Assembly (NCBI GenBank): GCA_003220535.1
Contig: QHSU01000062.1
Coordinates: forward strand, 1 to 64,000
DNA length: 64,000 nucleotides
From: Candidatus Rokuibacteriota bacterium
Lineage (GTDB): Bacteria > Methylomirabilota > Methylomirabilia > Rokubacteriales > CSP1-6
Direction: 5' to 3'
Shown: one piece after another, positions 48,359-56,053 of the stretch
How the letters are laid out: every line of letters begins with the position of its first letter
Numbering within the stretch: the stretch's first letter is position 1
Notes under the pieces: model-generated
Databases searched by the model: none
The model's input: the letters and a program-made list of their open reading frames with translations, nothing else
Told to the model about the DNA's origin: nothing
Position numbers and translations under genes: made by a program

Positions 48359-49051
48359 ATGAGCCTCCGGCAACGGCGTTGCAGCAGCGCGGAGATCGGC
48401 ATCGGCGCCGACGGAAACGGCCGGACCTGGCCGGCCGGCGAGGTGCTCCTCGCGTCCGTCACCAGGCCGCACGCCACGCACCACCTGCTCTCCCTCCCGC
48501 AGGCAGTCCTCGGGGGCGAAAGGCTGACGGGTTTCCTCGGGCAGGTGGCTCCCTTCGGTTGCCCCGCACCGCCGTCGCTGATCCGCGCGTATAGCCTGCC
48601 GGATGCCCCGTACCCGTCGGTCCTCCTCAAGGAGCACGAGGACGCCCCGGCGGGCACGGGCGACGCGTACCGCCGCTTCGTTCTCGGTCCCCGGCACCGC
48701 TGGCTGGCAGCTCTCGAAGAGACTGGCCCGGGTCTGTGTCCGGTCCTGGCATGGCAGGCGGGGCCGGCGCGGCGACTTCTCGCTGGCGACGAATGGGCCG
48801 GCGCGGTGGCTGATGCGGGCATCGCGTTGCCGGGTTTGGCCGATGGCTACCTGGGGCGCGGATTGCTGCTGCTGGCCCACCCAAATCTCGCGGACTCGTG
48901 GCAGACCGTGATGTCCCTGGGCGGCCCCACCAAGGCCCGCAAGATCACCGGGCGCGAGTTTCCGGTCTGGGTGGATCTACCGGCTCACGAGCCATCGCTG
49001 CTGGCGAGTCCGCTGCTGGCGCGAGTCGAGCGGTTGCTCGCGAACACGTGA
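48359..49051 (+). CDS. Hypothetical protein
   Basis: The open frame gives about 230 residues of mixed composition (RPHATHHLLSLPQAVLGGER, GPRHRWLAALEETGPGLCPV, GREFPVWVDLPAHEPSLLAS). I recognise no family, and no signal or membrane segment is present. It diverges from the selenoprotein gene. The opposite strand also stays open for part of the region, so the real frame is not certain, but third-position GC favours this strand. Confidence 0.45.
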   Translation: MSLRQRRCSSAEIGIGADGNGRTWPAGEVLLASVTRPHATHHLLSLPQAVLGGERLTGFLGQVAPFGCPAPPSLIRAYSLPDAPYPSVLLKEHEDAPAGTGDAYRRFVLGPRHRWLAALEETGPGLCPVLAWQAGPARRLLAGDEWAGAVADAGIALPGLADGYLGRGLLLLAHPNLADSWQTVMSLGGPTKARKITGREFPVWVDLPAHEPSLLASPLLARVERLLANT

Positions 49052-49176
49052 CCGGCTGCTCAAAAAGGTCCAGATGCGAGGCGGCGCCCGACGGCTGCAC
49101 GCGAGGCGTACTCGCTGTACGTTGAGCGTGCAGCCGAGGGCGCCAACGAAGCAGGTGGACCTTTTTCAGCAGCCGG
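49052..49176. repeat. 125-bp long palindromic element (nested inverted repeats)
   Basis: The outer arms CCGGCTGCTCAAAAAGGTCC (49052) and GGACCTTTTTCAGCAGCCGG (49157) pair with one mismatch. A second pair, GGCGCCC...GGCTGCACGC and GCGTGCAGCC...GGGCGCC, pairs inside, with a roughly 25-base loop. Between the ends of two genes it may act as a bidirectional terminator (A5/T5 next to the arms), or be a dispersed non-coding repeat. Confidence 0.75.
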
Positions 49177-50097
49177 CTAGGAAAGCCCCACGATCGCGGC
49201 CAGCGCTTCCACCTGCTCGGCGTGGCGGCACACGGGGTTGAGCAAAAGGTGGTTCGCCCCCATGCCGACCAGCTCGTGCAGCCGCTCGCGGACCTGCTCC
49301 GGCGTGCCGTGCACACCCGAGGCATCGGTCCCGGCGGGGTTGTGATACACGACACTGAACCAGCGATGGAGCTCGGCCCGAGCGACGTCGGGGCGTTCGT
49401 GCACCGACAGAAACACGCGCTTCGAGATGGGAAAGGCCGCCGGATCGCGCCGGGCCTCCTCGAGATTTTCCCGCATCGAGGGGACCGACCGTGCGAACTC
49501 GGCGCTGCTCGAGCCGCCGGAGCCCATCCACCCGTCGGCGATGGTCGCAGCGCGACGGAGTGCGTCGGGGTGTCCGCCGCCCAGCCAGATCGGCGGGTGC
49601 GGCTTTGTCACCGGCTTGGGGGCCATGGTGCCGCCTTCGAGCTGAAAAATGCTGCCCCGGTAATTGACCTTCGGCTCGGTCCACAACGCTTTGATCAGCT
49701 CGACGCCCTCCAGGAACCGGCGCACGCGGCGCTCTCGAGGTATCCGGAACTGGGCGTAGTGGTGGTCTCGGCCCAATCCGAGGCCGAGGATCGCGCGGCC
49801 ATTGCTCACATAGTCCAGCGTGGCGACCTTGTGCGCGACATGGATGGGATTGTGGATGGGGAGGACGAGCACGGCCACACCGAGGCGGATCGACGTCGTG
49901 ACCGCGGCCGCGTAGGTCAACACCACCACCGGGTCGAAGCAGAAGACGTGGTCGAGCGTATTTTCAGTTACCCACAGGTCGCGGAATCCGAGGGCGTCGG
50001 CGCGCTGGGCGACCTGGCGCACCGCCAGCATGTCCACCGGGTCGGGGGAGCGGTGGGGCAGCGCCATGCCGAAGGAAATCGTGTCTTTCAAGGCCAT
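49177..50097 (-). CDS. LLM-class F420/flavin-dependent oxidoreductase
   Basis: The 306-residue luciferase-like monooxygenase family protein has DMLAVRQVAQRADALGFRDL at the start, LYAAAVTT...LGVAVLVLPIHNP and the GLGLGRDHHYAQFR loop typical of the SnoK/F420-type LLM proteins. It probably uses FMN or F420 to oxidise or reduce a small substrate. ATG 50097 is used rather than the upstream ATG 50121. It is 14 bases downstream of a second LLM gene. Confidence 0.85.
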   Translation of the reverse strand: MALKDTISFGMALPHRSPDPVDMLAVRQVAQRADALGFRDLWVTENTLDHVFCFDPVVVLTYAAAVTTSIRLGVAVLVLPIHNPIHVAHKVATLDYVSNGRAILGLGLGRDHHYAQFRIPRERRVRRFLEGVELIKALWTEPKVNYRGSIFQLEGGTMAPKPVTKPHPPIWLGGGHPDALRRAATIADGWMGSGGSSSAEFARSVPSMRENLEEARRDPAAFPISKRVFLSVHERPDVARAELHRWFSVVYHNPAGTDASGVHGTPEQVRERLHELVGMGANHLLLNPVCRHAEQVEALAAIVGLS

Positions 50098-50111
50098 GCT
50101 GGTCGATGCTC

Positions 50112-51149
50112 CTATCGGCAATACGGCAGCACGTCTCGGGCGAACCGCGTCATGGAGTCTTTCACCATCGAGTGCGCCATGAGCCCGCCTTGATTGAAAT
50201 AGCAGATGAACTCGTCCATCTGATATTCACGCCGCAAGGCCTGGACCCGCTGCACGCAATAGTCTGGATCGCCGAAGACCGCCATCTCGCGGTCGACGTC
50301 CTCGTACTTCACGCGCTCCATCCTGGCCAGCACCTGCCGGAAGGCCTCGAAGCTCTTGATGTCCGCGTCGCCGAGCGGTCGAAGCCGCTCGCCGGCCTCA
50401 CGCAAAAAGTGCAGCAGGCTCGCCTCGCATTCCTGGCGCGCCTGCGCCCGGCTCCCCGTGACGTGCACGGGAAACGCCAGAGCGGCGTCACCGCGGGTGC
50501 CGGCTGGGAGCGCGCCGCGATACACCGCCAGGCCTTCCTTCAGCTTGTCCGGGGGATTGATGAGCGGCGTGGCGAAGATGGGCAACCGGCGGCGCGCGGC
50601 GAGCGGGAAGGTGTCGGGGCTATTCGCGGCGATCCGGACCGGTGGATGCGGGGCCTGCACCGGCTTCGGAACCACCGTCAGGTCCCGTGCCTGAAAGTAT
50701 TTTCCCTGGACGGAGAACTGCTTCTGCGTCCACGCCTGGAGGATGAAATCGAGCGCTTCCTCGAAGCGTTCGCGGCTCTCTTCCTGGGGGATGTCGTAAC
50801 CCGCGTAGTGGATCGGGGCCGTGCCGCGCCCCACTCCGAACTCCAGGCGGCCGTTGCTGAGGATGTCGGCGACGGCGGCTTCTTCGGCGATCTTCACCGG
50901 GTTGTGCAGCGGCAGGAGCGTGACCGCCGTCCCCAGGCGGATCCGGGCGGTCCGTTGCGCGGCGGCGGCCAGCACCATGAGCGGATCGGCGAGAATCGAG
51001 AAGGCGCGGCTGAAGTGGAGCTCGCCGAGCCAGACCGTATCGAAACCCAGGGCATCGCCGAGCTCGATCTGCGCGATCAGGTCCTGGTACCTCTGGTACT
51101 CGGAATCCGCGCCGGCACACGGCAACTGGTCGAAGAAGCCGAAACGCAT
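50112..51149 (-). CDS. LLM-class flavin-dependent oxidoreductase
   Basis: The 345-residue bacterial-luciferase-like protein has MRFGFFDQLPCAGADSEYQR, GDALGFDTVWLGELHFSRAF and the LPLHNPVKIAEEAAVADILS segment, ending with the AGGMSH-like DMDEFICYFNQGGL. This is a different subclass from its neighbour (longer, with the luciferase alpha-like C-terminus). The two LLM proteins with the MmgE/PrpD gene form a minus-strand operon of three genes. Confidence 0.85.
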   Translation of the reverse strand: MRFGFFDQLPCAGADSEYQRYQDLIAQIELGDALGFDTVWLGELHFSRAFSILADPLMVLAAAAQRTARIRLGTAVTLLPLHNPVKIAEEAAVADILSNGRLEFGVGRGTAPIHYAGYDIPQEESRERFEEALDFILQAWTQKQFSVQGKYFQARDLTVVPKPVQAPHPPVRIAANSPDTFPLAARRRLPIFATPLINPPDKLKEGLAVYRGALPAGTRGDAALAFPVHVTGSRAQARQECEASLLHFLREAGERLRPLGDADIKSFEAFRQVLARMERVKYEDVDREMAVFGDPDYCVQRVQALRREYQMDEFICYFNQGGLMAHSMVKDSMTRFARDVLPYCR

Positions 51150-51189
51150 ACCCCCTCCTCAGGTCGTAGTGGTACCGCAGGCCCCGGTA

Positions 51190-52605
51190 CTATACGCCCG
51201 TGCGGCTCTCGGGTTTCTTCAGCGTCAGCTGGACGAGCGTGTCGGCGCGGGCCTGGCGGTCGAGATCGCGGCAGGTCGCGATGATCGCTTCGAACTGCGC
51301 TGCCGGGATCGGAATGCCCGGGATGACGCCGCGGATGCGGCGCGTCTCTTCGTCGAAGTTCCAGATGAACTCGCGCCCGGTGGACTGCTTCGTGTAGCTC
51401 CTGCCGTCCCTGGTGTAGATCGTGATCCGCGGGCCGAAGAGCGTCATCCGGTGCGACGGGACGATCGTCACGCGCTTCATCAGGTCCAGCACCTCGGGCG
51501 GGTCGCCGGCGCCGGCCGGATCGACCTGTGCCTTCAGCACAGGGAAGCCGCGTGTCACGACGCCATACGCGGTGTAGTACGGCGTGCTGCCCGGCTTCGC
51601 CTCCCCATCTTCGCGCCGGCTCGGAAACGCCGGGCTCGGATACTGCGTCTCGAGCCAGTTCACTACGGCCTCGACGCGCTCGACGTTTTCGGGTCGGATG
51701 TCGTGCTCTTCGCAGAGCTTCGCGGTGACGTCGATGTGGGCGATGTTGTAGCCGGCGGTCGAGTAGATGCGGTAGAGCGTCTCGAGGAACATCCAGTCAC
51801 TTCCCAGCGCTCGGGTGATCTTGTCCAGGCTGGTCCGCGTGTCGCCGACGAAGCTGTAGGTGAGCTCGCCTCGGTTGTTGCCCGCGTAGGCGTGGTAGAA
51901 GCCGGCCTCGCCTTCGAGCACGGTCTCGCCGCCGACGTGCCCTTGCCTGGCCAGCGCGACCGCCAGCATGGCGTTGCGCACCGCGCCCCCCTCGCGCAAA
52001 GGGCGGCCGCCGCTCCGTGCCCCTTCGAGATTGCCAGCCGCCAGGCTCGCACAGAGCGCGATCGTGCTGTTCACCTGGTCCTCGGTGAGGCGCATCATCT
52101 TCGCGGCGGCGACGGCGGGGCCGAAGATGCCGAACACCACGCCGGCGTGGAAGCCACGCGCCATCACGGTCGGAATGAAGTCGGCCGCCAGCCGCTCCAT
52201 GACCTCGTAGCCCGCGGCGACGCCGGTGATGAAGTCCCGTCCGGAGACGGCCGCGGCTTCCGCCGCCGCGAAGGCGCCCGGGATGATGCTCGTGCCCGGG
52301 TGAGTCAGCATGCGGAAGGTGTCCCACTTGCCGCCGGCCATCGCCATCTCGGCGTTGGCGAAGGCGGCGCCGCCCTTCGTGACCCGGGCGCCGTTCACCA
52401 TGATGGTGGCGCCCTCGCGCACCCCGGCTTCCTCTTCGGTGACGAGCTTCACCGCCTGCTGTCCGCCGGGGGTCTGAGCGCCGAGGAGCACCGACGCGAG
52501 GCTGTGCAGCGTGACTCCCTTGGCGCGATCGACCACGTCGGCCGGGAGATCCTCGTAACGGAGACCCACGACCCACTGCGCGAGCTGCCGGCTGAGCGAT
52601 GCCAT
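51190..52605 (-). CDS. MmgE/PrpD family protein
   Basis: The 471-residue member of the 2-methylcitrate dehydratase-like superfamily has VTLHSLASVLLGAQTPGGQQ, NAEMAMAGGKWDTFRMLTHP and PGAFAAAEAAAVSGRDFITG, the standard helical core, with the YSTAGYNIAHIDVTAKLCEE C-terminal domain start. It leads the operon with the two LLM genes, 40 bases upstream of the second, so substrate processing by dehydration followed by flavin oxidation is plausible (inference). It diverges from the hydratase gene. Confidence 0.85.
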   Translation of the reverse strand: MASLSRQLAQWVVGLRYEDLPADVVDRAKGVTLHSLASVLLGAQTPGGQQAVKLVTEEEAGVREGATIMVNGARVTKGGAAFANAEMAMAGGKWDTFRMLTHPGTSIIPGAFAAAEAAAVSGRDFITGVAAGYEVMERLAADFIPTVMARGFHAGVVFGIFGPAVAAAKMMRLTEDQVNSTIALCASLAAGNLEGARSGGRPLREGGAVRNAMLAVALARQGHVGGETVLEGEAGFYHAYAGNNRGELTYSFVGDTRTSLDKITRALGSDWMFLETLYRIYSTAGYNIAHIDVTAKLCEEHDIRPENVERVEAVVNWLETQYPSPAFPSRREDGEAKPGSTPYYTAYGVVTRGFPVLKAQVDPAGAGDPPEVLDLMKRVTIVPSHRMTLFGPRITIYTRDGRSYTKQSTGREFIWNFDEETRRIRGVIPGIPIPAAQFEAIIATCRDLDRQARADTLVQLTLKKPESRTGV

Positions 52606-52715
52606 ACGTTTTAGTCTCCGCCTCCTTCGGTCCGAGCCGGCGCTCCGGGCGCCGGAATCTCACGCCGCATGATGCTATGCTCCGGCAGGACCACGCGCCA
52701 GGAGGATCATCGAGC

Positions 52716-53579
52716 ATGGCGACGACCGAGTCCAGCGTCGCGAGCCTCAAGCAGCACATCGGGAGACGTCTGGTGTCGACCGACGTCGTGCACCCCGGTC
52801 CCGCCAACCTGCTGCGGCTGACGCTCGGACGGGCGGACCCGGCACTCGAGGTCGGCGATCCGTTGCCCCCGGGCTGGCACCACCTCTATTTCCTGCCGCG
52901 CTTCGGTCCCGAGGAGCTACGACCGGACGGCAGCCCAAGCGACACGGGCGTGGTGCCGCCGATGCCGCTGCCGCGACGGATGTTCGCGGGCCAGCACACG
53001 CGCTTCCACCGGCCCATTCGCATCGGCGACAGCATACGCCGCGAGACGGAGCTGACGGACATCACCCCGAAGGCCGGCGGCACCGGCACGCTGGTCTTCA
53101 CCACCGTCGTCGATCGAATCCTTTCGCCCGAAGGGCTGGCCCTCGAAGAGGAGCGCCGCGGCGTGTTCCGGGAAGAGGTGAAGGCGGGAGCGCAGAACGC
53201 GGTGCCGCGGCGGGAGGACGCGCCGACCGGCGTGGCCTGGCGACGCCGCATCGTCCCCGACGCGGTGTTGCTCTTCCGGTTCTCGGCGTTGACCTTCAAC
53301 AGCCATCGCATCCACTACGACCGCGCCTGGGCGATGGAGGTCGAGGGATATCCGGGGCTCGTCGTGCACGGTGCGCTCACCGCGACGCTCTTGATCGACT
53401 TCGCTCGCGATGAAAATCCTGGGCGCGCGTTTCGGACCTTCACCGTGCAGGCCCGCGCCCCGCTGTTCGACACCGCGCCGTTCGAGCTGCGTGGTCGCCC
53501 AACCGCGGATGGCGCGTGCGAGCTGTGGGCCGTGACGCCCGAGGGCACCGTGGCGATGAGCGGCCGCGCGGAGTTCTAG
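52716..53579 (+). CDS. MaoC/HotDog-fold hydratase (mesaconyl-CoA hydratase-like)
   Basis: The 287-residue double-hotdog protein has PPMPLPRRMFAGQHTRFHRP (first hotdog), VFTTVVDRILSPEGLALEEE, and the MaoC motif region FNSHRIHYDRAWAMEVEGYPGLVVHG (about residues 198-223). It belongs to the FAS1-like/mesaconyl-C4-CoA hydratase group, which hydrates or dehydrates enoyl-CoA compounds. ATG 52716 has CAGGAGGATC upstream; the open frame further left is non-coding in quality. It is divergent from MmgE/PrpD. Confidence 0.82.
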   Translation: MATTESSVASLKQHIGRRLVSTDVVHPGPANLLRLTLGRADPALEVGDPLPPGWHHLYFLPRFGPEELRPDGSPSDTGVVPPMPLPRRMFAGQHTRFHRPIRIGDSIRRETELTDITPKAGGTGTLVFTTVVDRILSPEGLALEEERRGVFREEVKAGAQNAVPRREDAPTGVAWRRRIVPDAVLLFRFSALTFNSHRIHYDRAWAMEVEGYPGLVVHGALTATLLIDFARDENPGRAFRTFTVQARAPLFDTAPFELRGRPTADGACELWAVTPEGTVAMSGRAEF

Positions 53580-53662
53580 GCGCCGTGATGACTCGCTCGA
53601 GCGCCGGCTTTGCCGGCGCCACGATCCAAGTGCTGGACGCTAAGGGCGACCGGTGGGGGGTA

Positions 53663-53691
53663 TCGGGGGGAGCGGCGCTCGCTCCCCCCGA
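53663..53691. repeat. GC-rich hairpin (repeat family, copy 2)
   Basis: TCGGGGGGAGCG (53663-53674) and CGCTCCCCCCGA (53680-53691) pair perfectly around GCGCT, 3 bases before the end of the convergent VOC gene. It has nearly the same stem sequence as the palindrome at 3452-3479. Confidence 0.7.
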
Positions 53692-53694
53692 GGC

Positions 53695-54123
53695 TCAATT
53701 ACTCGCGGGACTTAGCTGATAGAGCTGCATGCGAGCCTTGATCTGCTCGTCCCAGCCCCTGGCGCGGATATCGATCATCAGCCCGTCCGGGCCCTTGTAC
53801 TTTCGGTTGACCTTGCTACTGCCGGGGCACTCGGTGCAGCTGGCGGCCTCGAGCGTGGCCGAGGCCTCCTCGAGGTCCTCCACGTAGAAGCCGATGTGAT
53901 GGATGCCCTTGACGGTGGACGGCCCTTCTCCCAGGTTGGGGGTGTCCTCGCCGCCGTACTTGAGGATGGCGAAATAGATGTAGCCGTCGCTCAGCCAGAC
54001 GCCTTCCGCGCCGGTATCGGCGGGCACTCGACGGAGCTCCGTCAGACCGAAGACGTTCTTGTAGAACTCGGCCGTCTTCACCGGATCGTCGGTCGACAAC
54101 GCGATGTGTTTGATCCGTGCCAT
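53695..54123 (-). CDS. VOC-family dioxygenase/lyase
   Basis: The 142-residue vicinal-oxygen-chelate protein has MARIKHIALSTDDPVKTAEF (first metal His), VKGIHHIGFYVEDLEEASAT (second His) and GLMIDIRARGW (usual Glu replaced by Asp). ATG 54123 follows AAGGAAAGGG; the upstream extension is out. It is single; the interval 54124-54319 holds no gene. Confidence 0.82.
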   Translation of the reverse strand: MARIKHIALSTDDPVKTAEFYKNVFGLTELRRVPADTGAEGVWLSDGYIYFAILKYGGEDTPNLGEGPSTVKGIHHIGFYVEDLEEASATLEAASCTECPGSSKVNRKYKGPDGLMIDIRARGWDEQIKARMQLYQLSPASN

Positions 54124-54319
54124 CGCCCTTTCCTTTCCTTCACAGACGCGCCTCGGCCCGCGGGGCCCCAGCTCCGCGACGGCCTGCGGCGCGCCCGGCG
54201 CTGCCAAAAGGTTCGCGTCCGTAGTCTGTCGTCTGGACCCAAGGTTCTCGCACACCCGGCGTGGGTCGTCAAGCACTCGAGAGCGCGGGCTCGTCGCCGC
54301 TCACGCGGAACGAATATGC

Positions 54320-55888
54320 TCACGCCTCGCGATAGAAGGTGAGGATCAGCCCGAAGAGGCAGAAGGCCGGACCCCAGACATGGCCGGGCCCGACGCCGTC
54401 GGCGGGAGGCAAGCGTAGCTCGAGCCAGCGGGCCCAGCCGGCAACGAGGCTGACCAGACCGAGGGGAAGGTGCGTGACTTCCATGAGGAACGCGGATTTG
54501 GCGTTGCTCACCTCGTGGCTGTGGGAGATGAGGAAGACGCCGCTCGCGATGGCGGCGACGGGAAACAGATAGCGCAAGACGGAGTCCGGGCGCCGGCCGC
54601 TACGCACCCGCCATTCGGCGATCGCGAAGGCGCTCGTGAGGACCAACACGATCCGATGCTGCAGGACCTCCGGGCTCCGCATCTGTTCCCAGAAGCCGAC
54701 GACTCCGGTCTGCCAGCCTTCCGGGTCCAGGCTCCAGGCGATGAAGCCGGCCAGCGCGATGAGGAGCAGTGGCCAGTGGCGCGCCCACCGTGCGCGGCCG
54801 GTCCGCTCGAGCGTGGCGAGCACGCCCATCGCGACGATGAACAGCCCCGACACGTTGTGACCGAACTCGGACCACGCGATCTCCGCGGCTGAGCGTGGCG
54901 CATCGGGATCTCCCAGGCCGGAAGTCGCCACTAGCTCGGCCGGAGTCGGCGTGTCCAGCCGGGGCCAGCGAGGCGTGAAGACATGACGGACTTCCTCGGG
55001 CGAAGCGCGCGCGACGCCGGCGTCCACGCCGGGCGGGGCCGAGGCGATGGAGGCGGCGAGGAAGACCGTCACGAGCGCGAGACCGGCTTCCACCTCGAGG
55101 CGCCTGCGGACGACGATCGCGTCCGCGGGCGCTGACGCTCGCTGGCTGCGGAGCGCCAGATGGTTGAGCGCGCCCATCGCGAGCAGCGCCAGGAAGAGCG
55201 TGATCTTCGCGAGGACCATCGCACCGTACGAGGTGCCGATCGCCACGCGTGGCGTGGCGACGTACTCGAGCGCGAGCGCGATTCCCGTCAGAGCGATGGC
55301 GCCCGCAGCCACCGCGGCGAGCCCCGAGAAGGGGCGGAGCCAGCCGATGCCGGCCTGCGCATCGTGTCTTACGGTGAGCGCTGCCGCGCAGACCAGGCCG
55401 CCGACCCAGACACCGGCGGCCGCCTGGTGAAGGGCGCCGACCCCGAGGAGCCAGCCAAAATCCTCACGGCCCGTCGCGTGGCCGACCAGGGCGCCCGAGG
55501 CGGCCAGCAAGGCGCCCGCGACGAGCAGCACCCACCCCCCGCGCGCGCTCGGCGCCCGGCGCAGCGCGAGCGCCGCGCCGGCGACGGCGAGCGCAATCAC
55601 GAGGCGCGCCACGCCCGCCAGGCCGACCGTCGAGCCGAGCAAGGCGCCGATCGGCCAGCCTGCGTCGTCCGCGAAAGCTCGAGCGAGCGTGGCGAGAATG
55701 CCGGCCTGCGCGGCGGCGGCGAGCGCGGCCCCGGCCGCAGCGATCGCCAGCGTCGAGCGGAGCCGGTGGGGAACGTGCGGCTCGCGCGCGCGGGCGAGAA
55801 CGACGAGCGCGAAGGCCGCGCCACCGAGCGCCAGCGCCTGACCCACGAGCCCCGCCGCGCGCAGCCACAACAGGACGAAGGAGACCAC
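54320..55888 (-). CDS. CopD-family copper-resistance-type membrane protein
   Basis: The 522-residue polytopic protein has about 13 hydrophobic segments. Key features are LVGHATGREDFGWLLGVGALHQAAAGVWVGGL (His pairs in the CopD domain, about residues 135-165) and MALKITLFLALLAMGALNH. The C-terminal half also has His-containing helices (HVWGPAFC). CopD domain proteins move copper across the inner membrane. There is no adjacent CopC. The next 165 bases before the FecR-type gene hold no feature. Confidence 0.8.
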   Translation of the reverse strand: MVSFVLLWLRAAGLVGQALALGGAAFALVVLARAREPHVPHRLRSTLAIAAAGAALAAAAQAGILATLARAFADDAGWPIGALLGSTVGLAGVARLVIALAVAGAALALRRAPSARGGWVLLVAGALLAASGALVGHATGREDFGWLLGVGALHQAAAGVWVGGLVCAAALTVRHDAQAGIGWLRPFSGLAAVAAGAIALTGIALALEYVATPRVAIGTSYGAMVLAKITLFLALLAMGALNHLALRSQRASAPADAIVVRRRLEVEAGLALVTVFLAASIASAPPGVDAGVARASPEEVRHVFTPRWPRLDTPTPAELVATSGLGDPDAPRSAAEIAWSEFGHNVSGLFIVAMGVLATLERTGRARWARHWPLLLIALAGFIAWSLDPEGWQTGVVGFWEQMRSPEVLQHRIVLVLTSAFAIAEWRVRSGRRPDSVLRYLFPVAAIASGVFLISHSHEVSNAKSAFLMEVTHLPLGLVSLVAGWARWLELRLPPADGVGPGHVWGPAFCLFGLILTFYREA

Positions 55889-56053
55889 GACGACGCCACA
55901 CTAACACGTGAGTGTCTCGGGCGGATTTTCTCTGTAGACTGTAAATATTCTGCCCGGTTGTTGAGTCACATCAAAGATCCTCCGGGAGTGGTTCCGCCCG
56001 CAGCGCGAGGGAAGGGCGAGAATCCGAACCCGGTGGCAGACAAGGAGTCGGCC

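Noticed and set aside
49052..49176. Palindrome as an additional attC site
   Set aside because: It lacks RYYYAAC/GTTRRRY ends, is nested in a different way and lies outside the array.
55160..56053. Long open frame joined upstream of the FecR/DUF6600 gene
   Set aside because: It runs antisense to the CopD gene, is Arg/Gly-rich and has no signal peptide; ATG 56054 gives a proper secreted start.
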